In this document: in pieces, positions 1-9,486 of the stretch
Layout of the letters: every line of letters starts with the position of its first letter
Numbering within the stretch: position 1 is the first letter of the stretch
Assembly: GCF_016907295.1 (NCBI RefSeq)
Contig: NZ_JAFBBR010000001.1
Span: 1,984,001-2,048,000 of the forward strand
Length of the DNA: 64,000 nucleotides
Direction of reading: 5' to 3'
DNA from: Microbacterium dextranolyticum
Lineage (GTDB): Bacteria; Actinomycetota; Actinomycetes; Actinomycetales; Microbacteriaceae
The notes under the pieces: model-generated
Told to the model about the DNA's origin: nothing
What the model saw: the letters and a program-made list of their open reading frames with translations, nothing else
Databases searched by the model: none
Program-made: the position numbers and the translations under genes

Positions 1-2
1 TG

Positions 3-806
3 CTGATCGGGCTCGCCGTGGCCGTGGGCGGCGCACTCGCCGCGCCCGACGCCGAGGGCCGGCTCACCGGCATCCCGTATGGCGGTGACCTCTACGGCGT
101 GCTGCAGTCGGCGGGCCTGCTGTTCTTCGCCTTCGCCGGGTATGCGCGGATCGCGACACTCGGCGAAGAGGTGCGAGATCCGCAGCGCACGATCCCCCGC
201 GCCATCATCGTGACCTTCGCGGTCGCCATCGTCGTCTACGTCGCCGTCGGGGTGGGAGTGCTGCACGCACTCGGCCCCGACGGCGCGGCTTCGTCGGCCG
301 ATCCGGTGGCCACCGCCGCCACGACGGGCTGGCCCTGGGCGGGACCGATCGTCCGCGTCGTCGCGGCGGCCGCATCGTTGGGGGCGCTTCTGGCGCTCAT
401 CGCCGGGATCGGTCGCACATCGTTCGCGATGGCGCGCGAAGGCGATCTGCCGCGGGCTCTGGCCGTCGTGCATCCGACCCGTCATGTGCCCCACCGCGCG
501 GAGCTCGCCCTCGCCGTCGTCGTCGTGGCGCTCGTCGCGACGATCGACCTGCGCGGCGCGATCGGCTTCTCCTCCTTCGGCGTTCTGCTCTACTACGTCG
601 TCGCGAACGTCGCCGCCTGGCGACAACACGGCGAAGCGCGACGGTACCCGCGCGCGCTCCAGGTGATCGGCGCGGCGGGATGCCTCGTCCTCGCGTGCAC
701 TCTGCCGTGGCCGAGCGTCGCGATCGGAGCGGCGACGGTCGCCATCGGCATCGTCTACCGGATCGTGCGCCTACGCATCGGCGACCACCGGAACTGTCCC
801 CGCTAA
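3..806 (+). CDS. APC-family amino acid permease, C-terminal part (5' end outside window)
   Basis: The reading frame is open from the first bases of the window, so about 267 C-terminal residues of a multi-pass membrane transporter are present. It carries the APC-superfamily signature FFAFAGYARIATLGEEVRDP, the loop after a transmembrane helix that ends in E-x-x-x-P in amino acid permeases, followed by five or six further hydrophobic segments. Members import amino acids or related amines with protons or in exchange. The substrate cannot be read from this half of the protein. The stop is 15 bp from the end of the convergent MFS gene, leaving no room for a separate terminator. The family call is firm; the missing N-terminus prevents a subfamily call. 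Confidence 0.85.
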   Translation: MIGLAVAVGGALAAPDAEGRLTGIPYGGDLYGVLQSAGLLFFAFAGYARIATLGEEVRDPQRTIPRAIIVTFAVAIVVYVAVGVGVLHALGPDGAASSADPVATAATTGWPWAGPIVRVVAAAASLGALLALIAGIGRTSFAMAREGDLPRALAVVHPTRHVPHRAELALAVVVVALVATIDLRGAIGFSSFGVLLYYVVANVAAWRQHGEARRYPRALQVIGAAGCLVLACTLPWPSVAIGAATVAIGIVYRIVRLRIGDHRNCPR

Positions 807-821
807 GGCGCGGTTGGTCGC

Positions 822-2261
822 TCAGCGCTTCGCTTCGCCGGACCGCGGGCCGACGAGAACAGCGGCGAGGGCCAGAACGACGAGCGCGAGGATGCCGTCG
901 AACACGACGCCGGCGAGCAGTTCGGTGCGTCCGGTCCACGAGGATGCCGTCGCCATCGTCCCCATCGCGATGACGCCGAGCGAGAGGCCGAGCTGCTGCA
1001 CCGTGCTGAACATGCCGCCCGAGAGTCCCGCAGCCTCGACCGGAACCTCACGAACCACGATCTGGGTGAGAGGAGAGAAGATGAGCGCCTGACCGATGCC
1101 GAGGAGCACGAGCGCCGGCTGCAGCCACCAGATGAGCGCGTCGCCCCACGCGATCGCCGTCGTGACGCCGAATCCGAGAAGCGCCACGAGCTGGAGGGCC
1201 ACGCCCCACACCAGCGTCCTGTCGCCGAGTCGGCGCTGGACGCGGGTGACCGAGAGCGAGACGACGGCGAACACGGCCGCGAACGGCAGAAGCAGCAATC
1301 CGGCATCCAACGGGCCGTAGCCGAGCCCGGCCTCGACGGCGCGCGGGATGACGTAGAGCACGGCGGCGTAACCGGCGAAGAACAGGCCCGCCGTGAGCAG
1401 CCCGAGCCGCAGCGGACGCAGCCTCAGGACGCTCGGCGGCAGCAGCGGCACCCGCCCGCTGCGCTCGATGCGGTTCTGATGCGCCCACATGACGACGAGC
1501 ATCGCAGCCCCGCCGGCGAGCGCGGCGAAGGCGGGCCACGTCCAGCCGAGGGCGGGACCGAAGGTCAGCGCCGAGGCGATGAGCAGGATGCCTGCGCCCA
1601 GCTCGACGGTGCCGGCGAGGTCCATGGCCACCGCTTCGTGTGCGCGCGAGCGGGGAGCGAGCCGGGCGAGCACGATCGCGGCGACGGCTGCCGCAGCAAC
1701 GACGACGTAGACCAGACGCCACCCCGAGACCGGCCCGACGGCGACGCCGGCGAGCGCGCCGCCGATGACCTGTCCCGCTGCCGCACCGATGCCACCGCTG
1801 GCACCGAACGCCGCGATCGCGCGGGCTCGAGCCGGCCCGGTCGAGGTCGCCTGGATCGTGGCGAGCACCTGCGGCGTGCACAGCGATGCACCGATGCCCT
1901 GCACGATGCGTGAGACCACGAGCATCTCGATGGTCGGGCTGAGCGCGCATCCGAGCGCGGAGACGAGGAACAGCCCCATGCCGGCGACGAACATCGCGTG
2001 CCGGCCGAATCGGTCGCCCAGACGCCCGCCGAGGATCAGCAGAACAGCGAACGGGATCCCGTACCCGGCGACGACGAGCTCGAGCTGCACCTCCGACGCG
2101 GCGAAGGCGGCGTGCACCTGGGGCATGGTGACGGTCACCGCGTTGAAGGCGAACGTTCCCACGCCCGGACCGATGAGCAGTCCGAGGTAGCGCCAGGTCG
2201 GCACGGCTCCGGGGAGGGTACGGATCGACGCGGTGGGAGCGTCGGCGAGTGCAGTGGTCAT
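822..2261 (-). CDS. MFS drug-efflux-type transporter, 14-TM DHA2 family
   Basis: This 479-residue protein is an inner-membrane proton-driven exporter of the DHA2 type. Motif A (GGRLGDRFGRH, residues 78-88) lies between helices 2 and 3, and the antiporter motif C (GASGGIGAAAGQVIGG, about 155-170) is in helix 5. The length fits 14 helices. It is divergent from an XRE/MmyB regulator, with a 147-bp shared region containing a symmetric operator-like element, so control of the exporter by that regulator is the simple inference. The ATG at 2261 has GATGCT six bases upstream, a weak -10 for a leaderless message, and no clear Shine-Dalgarno. The substrate is unknown. Confidence 0.9.
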   Translation of the reverse strand: MTTALADAPTASIRTLPGAVPTWRYLGLLIGPGVGTFAFNAVTVTMPQVHAAFAASEVQLELVVAGYGIPFAVLLILGGRLGDRFGRHAMFVAGMGLFLVSALGCALSPTIEMLVVSRIVQGIGASLCTPQVLATIQATSTGPARARAIAAFGASGGIGAAAGQVIGGALAGVAVGPVSGWRLVYVVVAAAAVAAIVLARLAPRSRAHEAVAMDLAGTVELGAGILLIASALTFGPALGWTWPAFAALAGGAAMLVVMWAHQNRIERSGRVPLLPPSVLRLRPLRLGLLTAGLFFAGYAAVLYVIPRAVEAGLGYGPLDAGLLLLPFAAVFAVVSLSVTRVQRRLGDRTLVWGVALQLVALLGFGVTTAIAWGDALIWWLQPALVLLGIGQALIFSPLTQIVVREVPVEAAGLSGGMFSTVQQLGLSLGVIAMGTMATASSWTGRTELLAGVVFDGILALVVLALAAVLVGPRSGEAKR

Positions 2262-2281
2262 GCGCCCAGCATCGGGCGCAG

Positions 2282-2317
2282 TTCATGCTGGTACCAGGAG
2301 TGTGTTCATCCTGGTAC
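2282..2317. promoter_or_regulatory. Operator-like direct and inverted repeats between the MFS gene and its regulator
   Basis: Two 13-mers that differ at one base (TTCATGCTGGTAC at 2282 and TTCATCCTGGTAC at 2305) are spaced 23 bp apart. Within them GTACCAGGA (2291-2299) and TCCTGGTAC (2309-2317) form a perfect 9-bp inverted repeat around a 9-bp spacer. The element is the only strong symmetry in the divergent region and is a good candidate binding site for the adjacent XRE-type regulator. Confidence 0.55.
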
Positions 2318-2408
2318 TGGCAGCACTCCTCCCACGGCGCGCGGGAGCGCGCGGGAGGTCTACCCTGGCGGGAGAAGGCCGCACCGATCCGGCCCGAGGA
2401 GAACGGCG

Positions 2409-3317
2409 ATGAGTGGACAGAGCGAACGTCGCGAGGAGTTCGCGGCGTTCCTGCGCACCCGCCGGGAGCGCCTGCAGCCCGCCGACGTCGGGCTGCAGGC
2501 CGGGAGCCGTCGCCGTGTCGCGGGGCTCCGACGCGAAGAGGTCGCGCAACTGGCCGGCGTCGGGCTCACCTGGTACACGTGGCTCGAGCAGGGGCGCCCG
2601 ATCGCGGCATCCGATCAGGTGCTGAACGCGATCGCCCGCGCGCTGCGGATGTCGGAGGACGAGCGCGACCACCTGTTCGCTTTGGCGGGTGTTGCCCCGC
2701 CCGGGCGCGACGAGCGCGCCTGTGTCGAGCCGGCGCACCTCGACCTGCTCGCGAAGCTCATGCCCTACCCGGCCGCGGTGCAGACGGCGCGCTTCGACAT
2801 CCGCGCCTACAACCGCTCGTACCGGTTCCTCTTCGACGACTTCGACGCGTACCCGGCCGACGAGCGCAACTGCGCCGTGCGCATCTTCACCGACCCGGTC
2901 TGGCAGCGCGCTCACCTGGACCTCGACCATGCCCAGCACCGCATCGCGTCGCGACTGCGCGCGGCGTACGGCCGCCATCACGACGAGCCCGGGTGGCAGC
3001 AGTTCGTCGGCCGGCTCGAGCGCGACTCCCCCGTCTTCGCCGACCTGTGGCGACGGGGTGACGTCGGCGGCGAGCAGAGCACGCGGAAGAACCTCCTGCA
3101 CCCCGAGTTCGGCCCCCTCCACCTCGAGATGACCAGCCTGTGGATCGGTGAGAGCGGAGCGTCTCGTGTCGTCTGGTTCTCGCCGGTCGACGAGGCCACC
3201 GAACGTGCGGTCGAAAGGCTCTCCCGGGTCGCGCCCGGCGATCCCGTCGTCTCGACGCCGTCCTCGGCGATTCCCGAACCGGCCGACGGCCGTCGCGCGC
3301 TCGGCGCGACCGCCTGA
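2409..3317 (+). CDS. XRE/MmyB-type helix-turn-helix transcriptional regulator
   Basis: This 302-residue protein has an N-terminal XRE helix-turn-helix (about residues 10-85: REEVAQLAGVGLTWYTWLEQ) followed by an MmyB-like ligand-binding domain of about 170 residues. In the family this second domain binds a small hydrophobic ligand such as a fatty acid. Such genes usually regulate a divergent dehydrogenase or exporter, and here the neighbour is an MFS exporter. The ATG at 2409 is chosen because the conserved domain begins soon after it; in-frame codons further upstream run through the presumed promoter. Its stop abuts the convergent hisS stop (3317/3318). Confidence 0.88.
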   Translation: MSGQSERREEFAAFLRTRRERLQPADVGLQAGSRRRVAGLRREEVAQLAGVGLTWYTWLEQGRPIAASDQVLNAIARALRMSEDERDHLFALAGVAPPGRDERACVEPAHLDLLAKLMPYPAAVQTARFDIRAYNRSYRFLFDDFDAYPADERNCAVRIFTDPVWQRAHLDLDHAQHRIASRLRAAYGRHHDEPGWQQFVGRLERDSPVFADLWRRGDVGGEQSTRKNLLHPEFGPLHLEMTSLWIGESGASRVVWFSPVDEATERAVERLSRVAPGDPVVSTPSSAIPEPADGRRALGATA

Positions 3318-4616
3318 TCAGGCGAGCGGCTTCACCTCGAGGTCGTGGCGTTCCTGCCCAGCGGCGACCGTGGCGAACGCGGTGTAGCCGTCGGACGCGG
3401 CCCGCTCGAGCAAAGCCTTCAGGTTCTTCGTGCGCTGCTCGAGGCGCACGCGCGATCCCTCCCCGATGAATGCGGCCTTCAGCGCCACGAGGTCGCCGAC
3501 GGGCACGTCGCGCTCGTGCACCAGAACGACGGCGGCGACACCGGCATCCGTCTCGGATTCCAGCAGCTCCACGAGCCGCTCGAACCCGAACGAGAAGCCC
3601 ACGGCGGGAACGTCGGTGCCGAGGAATCGGCCGATCATGCCGTCGTAGCGCCCGCCGCCTCCCAGGGAGTAGTCGACGCTCGGGTGCGCGAGCTCGAAGA
3701 TCGTGCCCGTGTAATAGCCCATGCCCCGCACGAGGAACGGGTCGAACGCGAGCGGCACCTCGGCGACGGCACCGGCGTCGACCGGGCGTGCCGCGGCGAC
3801 GGCGGTTCCGATCGCGACGAGGTCCTGGACGATCTCGTCCGGCGCCCCGTCGGGAAGCGCCTGTCGGATCTGGCTCTCCCCGAAGGGCCGGTGCTCGAAC
3901 GTCTGCGGGCGCCCGAGGAAACGCGCGAAAGCGTCGACCGCGGATGCATCCGCGCCGCGTCCGTGCAACTCGGCGACGACACCGTCCGGACCGATCTTGT
4001 CGAGCTTGTCGATCGTGATCAGGACACCCGGTCGCTCCCCCTCGGCGAAGCCGAAGTGTCCGAGCATCCAATTCAGGGCTCGGCGATCGTTGATGCGGAA
4101 CGTGCCGCCCTCGAGCCCGAGGGCATCCAGCGCGTCGAGGCTCGCGACGAGCAGTTCGGCCTCGGCACGTGCGGTGCCGTCGCCGATGATGTCGATGTCG
4201 CACTGCACGAACTGGCGGTAGCGCCCCTTCTGCGGCCGCTCCGCGCGCCAGACCGGCGCCATCTGGATCGACCGGAAGACGCTCGGCAGCTCTGCTCGGT
4301 GCGTCGCGTAGAACCGCGCGAGCGGCACCGTCAGGTCGTAGCGCAGGCCCAGGTCCGACAGCGCGGCCGGGTCGCCTCCGGCTGCGCGGACCGCCTCGGC
4401 GTCGAGGCCGCGCTTCAGGATGTTGAAGGCGAGCTTCTCGTTGTCGCCGCCGATTCCCGCGTGCAGGCGGCCGTACTCCTCGAGGACGGGCGTCTCGATC
4501 TCATCGAAGCCGTGCGCACGGTAGCGCCCCCGGATCACGGCGAGGATGCGCTCGCGTCGGGCCTTGTCGACGGGGAGGAAGTCGCGCATGCCGCGCGGCG
4601 GGTTCACGGATGCCAC
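3318..4616 (-). CDS. hisS: Histidine--tRNA ligase
   Basis: This 432-residue cytoplasmic class II aminoacyl-tRNA synthetase charges tRNA-His. Class II motif 2 is visible as FRSIQMAPVWRAERPQKGRY (114-133), and the histidine-specific signature LVRGMGYYTGTIFEL lies near residue 285. The anticodon-binding domain makes up the last 100 residues. Length is normal for bacterial HisS. The start is GTG at 4616; AAGAAT six bases upstream may be a weak -10 for a leaderless message. The in-frame ATG ten codons later (MRDFLP) would remove conserved residues. It lies 84 bp downstream of mazG on the same strand. Confidence 0.97.
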   Translation of the reverse strand: MASVNPPRGMRDFLPVDKARRERILAVIRGRYRAHGFDEIETPVLEEYGRLHAGIGGDNEKLAFNILKRGLDAEAVRAAGGDPAALSDLGLRYDLTVPLARFYATHRAELPSVFRSIQMAPVWRAERPQKGRYRQFVQCDIDIIGDGTARAEAELLVASLDALDALGLEGGTFRINDRRALNWMLGHFGFAEGERPGVLITIDKLDKIGPDGVVAELHGRGADASAVDAFARFLGRPQTFEHRPFGESQIRQALPDGAPDEIVQDLVAIGTAVAAARPVDAGAVAEVPLAFDPFLVRGMGYYTGTIFELAHPSVDYSLGGGGRYDGMIGRFLGTDVPAVGFSFGFERLVELLESETDAGVAAVVLVHERDVPVGDLVALKAAFIGEGSRVRLEQRTKNLKALLERAASDGYTAFATVAAGQERHDLEVKPLA

Positions 4617-4700
4617 GCGCCCATTCTTCCAGGTCCATCGCGGCGCAGCCGCGCAGCGCGGCGCGCCACGACACGGAGTGACTCGCGCAGCGCGGGAGCG

Positions 4701-5423
4701 CTACCCGGTCTGCTCCGCGGTGCGGATATCGCTCTCGAGTCGCCGGATCGCGCTGCGGAGCGCGCGCTCGGCATCCCAGCCGTTCGCCCGGGCGCTGCCG
4801 ACGAGGGCGAGCAGCCGCTCCCCCAGCTCGTCCTCGGAGCCGGCCTGGAGGTCGCCGGCGGCCCCGTCGGCCGGTGACGTGATCGCGACGCGAGCGGGAA
4901 GCGCTGCGGCGCGACCGAGGAGTTTCTGCGCCAGCGCGAGTGAGGGCATGTGCGCCGAGACCCCGTCGAGCACCGATCGGCGATCGCTCTTCTCGGCGGC
5001 TTTGGCCGCGTTCCAGTGCACGAGCACGTCCTCGGGCGTCGTGGCGACCGCGTCGCCGAAGACGTGCGGATGCCGTCGCACCATCTTCTCCACCAGGACG
5101 GCGGCCACGTCGTCGATGTCGAACGGGTCGTCGGCGTCGTCCGCCGCGACCGCCGCATGGAAGAGCACCTGCCAGAGGAGGTCGCCGAGCTCCTCGCGCA
5201 GGTCGGCGCGCGTTCCGGTCTCGACCGCATCGATGAGTTCGGCCGACTCCTCGACGAGATACGGCACCAGATCGTCGTGGGTGATCCGCTGCGACCAGAC
5301 GCACCGCTCGCGAATCGCGCGCATCGTCTCCACCGCCGCACGCAGAGCGTCGCCGGCCGCCTCGCTCGACGGGGGAAGGACGCCCGACGACGCCTCGTCG
5401 CCCGCGACGCCGGCGAGGCTCAT
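4701..5423 (-). CDS. mazG: MazG family nucleoside triphosphate pyrophosphohydrolase
   Basis: This 240-residue cytoplasmic enzyme hydrolyses (d)NTPs to the monophosphate and pyrophosphate, clearing damaged nucleotides. The MazG metal-binding helices show EESAE (58-62) and EELGD (77-81), followed by the family LLFHA-like segment. A second, less conserved half carries a linker rich in Ala and Gly. The ATG at 5423 overlaps the nhaA stop (ATGA), so translation is coupled to nhaA. Actinobacterial mazG is normally close to mfd; here hisS, nhaA, ppc and gdhA lie between. Family confidence is high and the exact nucleotide preference is unknown. Confidence 0.93.
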   Translation of the reverse strand: MSLAGVAGDEASSGVLPPSSEAAGDALRAAVETMRAIRERCVWSQRITHDDLVPYLVEESAELIDAVETGTRADLREELGDLLWQVLFHAAVAADDADDPFDIDDVAAVLVEKMVRRHPHVFGDAVATTPEDVLVHWNAAKAAEKSDRRSVLDGVSAHMPSLALAQKLLGRAAALPARVAITSPADGAAGDLQAGSEDELGERLLALVGSARANGWDAERALRSAIRRLESDIRTAEQTG

Positions 5424-6610
5424 GGGATGTCCGGAATCGTCGCCGGAACGGGACGCGCGCGTCGATGATGCCATGACCGCCACGATACGAGCATCGCCGC
5501 GACGACGAGCGCGATCGACGATCCCGCCAGCACACCGAGCGTCGCCTGATCGCGCGTGTCCGGCTGCCCGGCGAAGGCGAGATCGCCCAGCAGCAACGAG
5601 ACCGTGAAGCCGATGCCGCCGAGCGCGGCGACCGCGAGCAGGTCGCCGAACGCCAGCCGCTCCGGATGCGGAACGCGCAGCACCACGGAGCCCAGGGCCG
5701 TCGCCACGGCGATGCCGAGGAGTTTTCCGAGCGGAAGCGCGACGACGACACCCCAGAACGCGGGTGACAGCTCCGTCACCGATGCCGCGGGTAAGGGCAC
5801 GAGCGCGGCGGTCAGCGCGAACAGCGGCAACACGACCACGGCGACCCACGGCTCGAGCGCGTGTCGGGCGCGAGCGGCGCCGCGGGGCGTCATCGCGAGC
5901 CCGAGTGCCACGCCCGCGATCGTCGCGTGCACCCCCGATGCGTGCACGGCGCCCCAGACGGCGACGGCCAGCGCGATCAGGACGACGCGCCAGGCCACGC
6001 GCACCGTGACACTCTCGCTCGCGCGCATCGAGACGTGCCGCACGCTGAGCCATCCGAAGACGACGACCAGGATCGCGGCGATGCCGAGTGGCACGACCTC
6101 GAGGTGCGCGGTGAACAGGACGGCGATCAGCACGATCCCGACGACGTCGTCGAGAATCGCCAGCGCGAGAAGGAACACGCGAACGCCCGCCGGGAGGCCC
6201 GGCCCGAACACGGCCAGCACGCCGAGCGCGAACGCGACGTCGGTCGCCGTCGGGATCGGCCAGCCGCGCGCGGTATCCGATCCGCCCGCGATCACGAGGT
6301 AGACGAGGACCGGCACGACGACCCCGCCGGCGGCGGCAACCGCCGGGAGCAGCGCGCGACGAACGGATGCCAGCCGTCCGCGCGTCAGCTCGTGCCGCAG
6401 CTCGACGGCGGCCGCGAAGAAGAACAGCGCGAGGAGGCCGTCCGAGACGACGTGTCTGCCCGAGAGCTCGATCAGCCCGGGCACGCCGACACGGGCATCC
6501 GCGATCTCGAAGACGGAGTCGCGCATCGGCGAATTGGCGAGCAGCAGCCCGGTCGCTGCGGCCAGCAGGAGCAGAACGGCGGGGAAACGGGGCGAGCGCG
6601 TCAACGGCAT
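5420..6610 (-). CDS. nhaA: Na+/H+ antiporter NhaA
   Basis: This 396-residue integral membrane antiporter exchanges cytoplasmic Na+ for external protons and supports pH and salt homeostasis. The discontinuous-helix region has TATDVAFALG (121-130), and the ion-binding aspartate pair is in AILDDVVGI (D154, D155). About twelve hydrophobic segments fit the family. The ATG at 6610 is preferred because GGAGG lies five bases upstream. An in-frame GTG at 6661 would add 17 polar residues and has no ribosome site. The gene is first in a coupled nhaA-mazG pair and is divergent from ppc. Confidence 0.95.
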   Translation of the reverse strand: MPLTRSPRFPAVLLLLAAATGLLLANSPMRDSVFEIADARVGVPGLIELSGRHVVSDGLLALFFFAAAVELRHELTRGRLASVRRALLPAVAAAGGVVVPVLVYLVIAGGSDTARGWPIPTATDVAFALGVLAVFGPGLPAGVRVFLLALAILDDVVGIVLIAVLFTAHLEVVPLGIAAILVVVFGWLSVRHVSMRASESVTVRVAWRVVLIALAVAVWGAVHASGVHATIAGVALGLAMTPRGAARARHALEPWVAVVVLPLFALTAALVPLPAASVTELSPAFWGVVVALPLGKLLGIAVATALGSVVLRVPHPERLAFGDLLAVAALGGIGFTVSLLLGDLAFAGQPDTRDQATLGVLAGSSIALVVAAMLVSWRSWHHRRARPVPATIPDIP

Positions 6611-6707
6611 CGGCACCTCCGGGGTCGACGGACGAGAACCGCCGACCAGACTTCCCGGCACACCAGGACGAATCCTACCGTGTGACGCGCGGGAAACATC
6701 CCGGGAC

Positions 6708-6713
6708 TACCGT
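6708..6713 (+). promoter_or_regulatory. -10 box of leaderless ppc promoter
   Basis: TACCGT ends six bases before the ppc ATG, which places the expected transcription start on or next to the start codon. The GGAG between them is too close to ATG (two bases) to act as a normal Shine-Dalgarno. Confidence 0.55.
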
Positions 6714-6719
6714 GGAGTA

Positions 6720-9407
6720 ATGCGCGAACTCACCCGCACGGAAGCCATCGATCTCGTCGGCCGCGACGAGGCCGAGCAGGAACTGCCCGAACGCATGCGC
6801 GCCGACGTGCGGCTGCTGGGCTCGCTCCTCGGCCGCGTGCTCCGCGAAAGCGGCTCGCCCGGACTCTACGAAGACGTCGAACGCCTGCGCCGCGCCACCA
6901 TCGCCGCGTATACCGACGAGTCGCCGGAGGCGTTCGAACGCGCCGCCGCGATCGCCGAGTCGTTCTCGATCGAGCGCGCCGAAGAAGTGGCGCGCGCCTT
7001 CACGGTGTACTTCCACCTCGTCAACCTCGCCGAGGAGCATCAGCGCGTGCGCGTGCTGCGCGAGCGCGACGGCCGCCCCGACAAGGAGGAGGCCGCCGAC
7101 TCCGTCGCCGCTGCCTTCGTCCGCCTGTCGGCCGAGGTCGGCGACGACACCGCGCTGCAGCGCCTCCGCGACCTGCGCTTCCACCCCGTGTTCACGGCGC
7201 ACCCCACGGAGGCACGTCGCCGCGCGGTGTCCTCCAGCATCCGCCGGCTCGTGCGCCTGCTCGGGGAGCGGGACTTCCTGCTGAGCGGTGGCGCCGACGA
7301 GCGCCGCGCCGAGCGCCGGATGCTCGAAGAGGTCGACACCCTGTGGCGCACCGCGCCGCTGCGTGCCGAGAAGCCGACCCCGGTCGACGAGGTGCGCGCG
7401 ATCATGGCGGTCTTCGACGAGACCCTCTACACGGCGGTGCCGCACGTGTACCGTCGCGTCGACGACGCCCTGCAGGGCCCCGCCGCGGGAAGCAGAGCCC
7501 CGATCGTGCGCCCCTTCGTGCGCCTCGGCACCTGGGTCGGCGGCGACCGCGACGGCAACCCGTTCGTCACCGCGTCGATCACCCGCAAGGCGGCGGGGAT
7601 CGCCTCCGAGCACATCCTGCTCGGCTTGGAGAAGTCGTCGCAGCGCATCGCGAAGACCCTCACTGCTGCCGCCGAGACGACCCCGGCCAGCACGGAGCTC
7701 GAGGCTCTGCTGCAGCGCCTCACCGCCGCCGACGAAGACGGGGCATCCGACTCCGCCAAGCGCGCCGCCACCGAGCCGCACAAGCGGGCGATGCTGCTGA
7801 TCACCCGCCGCATCGGCGCCACGCGGCGTCGCGACGCCGACCTCGCGTACCGCGAGCCCGCGCAGCTGCTGGCCGACCTGCGCGTCGTGCAGGAGTCGCT
7901 CGCCGCCGCCGGCGCGCCCCGGCAGGCCTACGGCCATCTGCAGCAGCTCGTGTGGCAGGTCGAGACGTTCGGCTTCCACCTGGCCGAGCTCGAGGTGCGG
8001 CAGCACTCGGCCGTGCACAGGAAGGTGCTCGCGGAGTGCGAAGCGCTCGCCGCGGGCGAGGGCGGTGCGCTCAGCACGCAGGCCGAAGAGGTGCTCGAGG
8101 TCTTCCGCACGATCGCGCAGATCCAGCGCCGCTACGGGCCCGACGCCGCCGGTCGCTACATCGTCTCGTTCACGCAGTCGGCCGCCGACCTCGCGAACGT
8201 GCGCACGCTCGCACGGTTCGCCGTCGGTGCCGGCGGCACTCCCCCGGTGCTCGACGTGATCCCGCTGTTCGAGACGTTCGCCGACCTGCAGGCCGCACCC
8301 GAGATCATGGCGGAGATCATCACCGACGCCGAGTTCGCCGCACGCTTGGATGCCACCGGCCGCCGCCTCGAAGTCATGCTCGGCTATTCGGACTCGTCGA
8401 AGGACGTCGGCCCGGTCGCCGCGAACCTCGCGCTGTACGAGGCGCAGGCGAAGATCGCCGCGTGGGCGCAGGACGAAGGCATCCGCCTCACCCTCTTCCA
8501 CGGTCGCGGCGGCGCGCTCGGCCGCGGCGGCGGCCCCGCCAACTCCGCGATCCTGGCTCAGCCTCCGCATTCGGTCGACGGGCGTTTCAAGCTCACCGAG
8601 CAGGGCGAGGTCATCTTCGCGCGCTACGGCGACCCGAACATCGCGATGCGCCACATCGACCAGGTCGCCGCGGCGGTGCTGCTGGCATCCGCGCCGTCGA
8701 TCGAAGAGCGCAACAGCGCGGCGGCAGAGCGCTACGCCGAGGTCGCGGCGACGATGGATACCGCGTCGCGCGAGCGGTTCTTCTCGCTGGTGAAGGCGGA
8801 CGGCTTCGCCCCGTGGTTCGCGACCGTGACGCCGATGGAGGAGATCGGTCTTCTCGCCCTCGGCTCGCGGCCCGCCCGTCGCGGGCTGTCGGTCGAGTCG
8901 CTCGAAGACCTGCGCGCGATCCCGTGGGTGTTCGCCTGGTCGCAGGCCCGCATCAACCTCGCCGGCTGGTTCGGCCTCGGCACCGCCCTCGAGGCCGTCG
9001 GCGACGTCGAGCTGCTGCGCCGGGCCTACGACGAGTGGCCGCTGCTGCGCACCGTGATCGACAACGTGGGCATGAGCCTCGCCAAGGCGGACGAGCGCAT
9101 CGCGCAGCGCTACCTCGGCCTCGGCGACCGACCCGACCTCGCGGAGCTCGTAGCCGACGAGATGGCCCTCACCACGCGCTGGGTGGTCGCGATCGCCGGC
9201 GGCGACGAGCTGCTCGCGAACAAGCCGGTGCTGCAGCGCGCCGTGAAGATGCGCAGCCCGTACGTCGACGCGCTGTCGCTGCTGCAGCTGCGGGCCCTGC
9301 GGACACTCCGGACCGCCGAGGTCTCCGAATCGAATCTGCCGCGCTGGCAGCGGCTTCTGCTGCTGTCCGTCTCCGGCGTCTCGGCCGGACTCCAGAACAC
9401 GGGGTGA
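6720..9407 (+). CDS. ppc: Phosphoenolpyruvate carboxylase
   Basis: This 895-residue cytoplasmic enzyme carboxylates phosphoenolpyruvate with bicarbonate to oxaloacetate, refilling the TCA cycle. Hallmarks are the catalytic histidine in TAHPTEARRR (H161), the segment GYSDSSKDVG, and the glycine-rich loop FHGRGGALGRGGGPA with its PEP-binding arginines. The length is usual for the family. The ATG at 6720 is selected by family alignment and by the -10 box six bases upstream; the frame continues open upstream but into the nhaA leader. A large two-tier hairpin follows the stop. Confidence 0.97.
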   Translation: MRELTRTEAIDLVGRDEAEQELPERMRADVRLLGSLLGRVLRESGSPGLYEDVERLRRATIAAYTDESPEAFERAAAIAESFSIERAEEVARAFTVYFHLVNLAEEHQRVRVLRERDGRPDKEEAADSVAAAFVRLSAEVGDDTALQRLRDLRFHPVFTAHPTEARRRAVSSSIRRLVRLLGERDFLLSGGADERRAERRMLEEVDTLWRTAPLRAEKPTPVDEVRAIMAVFDETLYTAVPHVYRRVDDALQGPAAGSRAPIVRPFVRLGTWVGGDRDGNPFVTASITRKAAGIASEHILLGLEKSSQRIAKTLTAAAETTPASTELEALLQRLTAADEDGASDSAKRAATEPHKRAMLLITRRIGATRRRDADLAYREPAQLLADLRVVQESLAAAGAPRQAYGHLQQLVWQVETFGFHLAELEVRQHSAVHRKVLAECEALAAGEGGALSTQAEEVLEVFRTIAQIQRRYGPDAAGRYIVSFTQSAADLANVRTLARFAVGAGGTPPVLDVIPLFETFADLQAAPEIMAEIITDAEFAARLDATGRRLEVMLGYSDSSKDVGPVAANLALYEAQAKIAAWAQDEGIRLTLFHGRGGALGRGGGPANSAILAQPPHSVDGRFKLTEQGEVIFARYGDPNIAMRHIDQVAAAVLLASAPSIEERNSAAAERYAEVAATMDTASRERFFSLVKADGFAPWFATVTPMEEIGLLALGSRPARRGLSVESLEDLRAIPWVFAWSQARINLAGWFGLGTALEAVGDVELLRRAYDEWPLLRTVIDNVGMSLAKADERIAQRYLGLGDRPDLAELVADEMALTTRWVVAIAGGDELLANKPVLQRAVKMRSPYVDALSLLQLRALRTLRTAEVSESNLPRWQRLLLLSVSGVSAGLQNTG

Positions 9408-9425
9408 CACTCGGCGACGCCCGAT

Positions 9426-9486
9426 CACGACGGCCTCTCGACACCCCGGTTCCCGCGCGGAATCGGCGCGGCGAGGGGCCGTCGTG
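9426..9486 (+). terminator. Two-tier hairpin downstream of ppc
   Basis: The arms CACGACGGCC (9426-9435) and GGCCGTCGTG (9477-9486) pair perfectly, and the next five bases pair with one mismatch. The loop holds a second stem, CCGCGC with GCGCGG. There is no T-run, which is common for terminators in high-GC actinobacteria. It lies 18 bp after the ppc stop and also downstream of the convergent gene. Confidence 0.5.

Noticed and set aside
6611-6661. Upstream GTG start for nhaA adding 17 residues
   Set aside because: No ribosome site there, whereas the internal ATG has a well-placed GGAGG.
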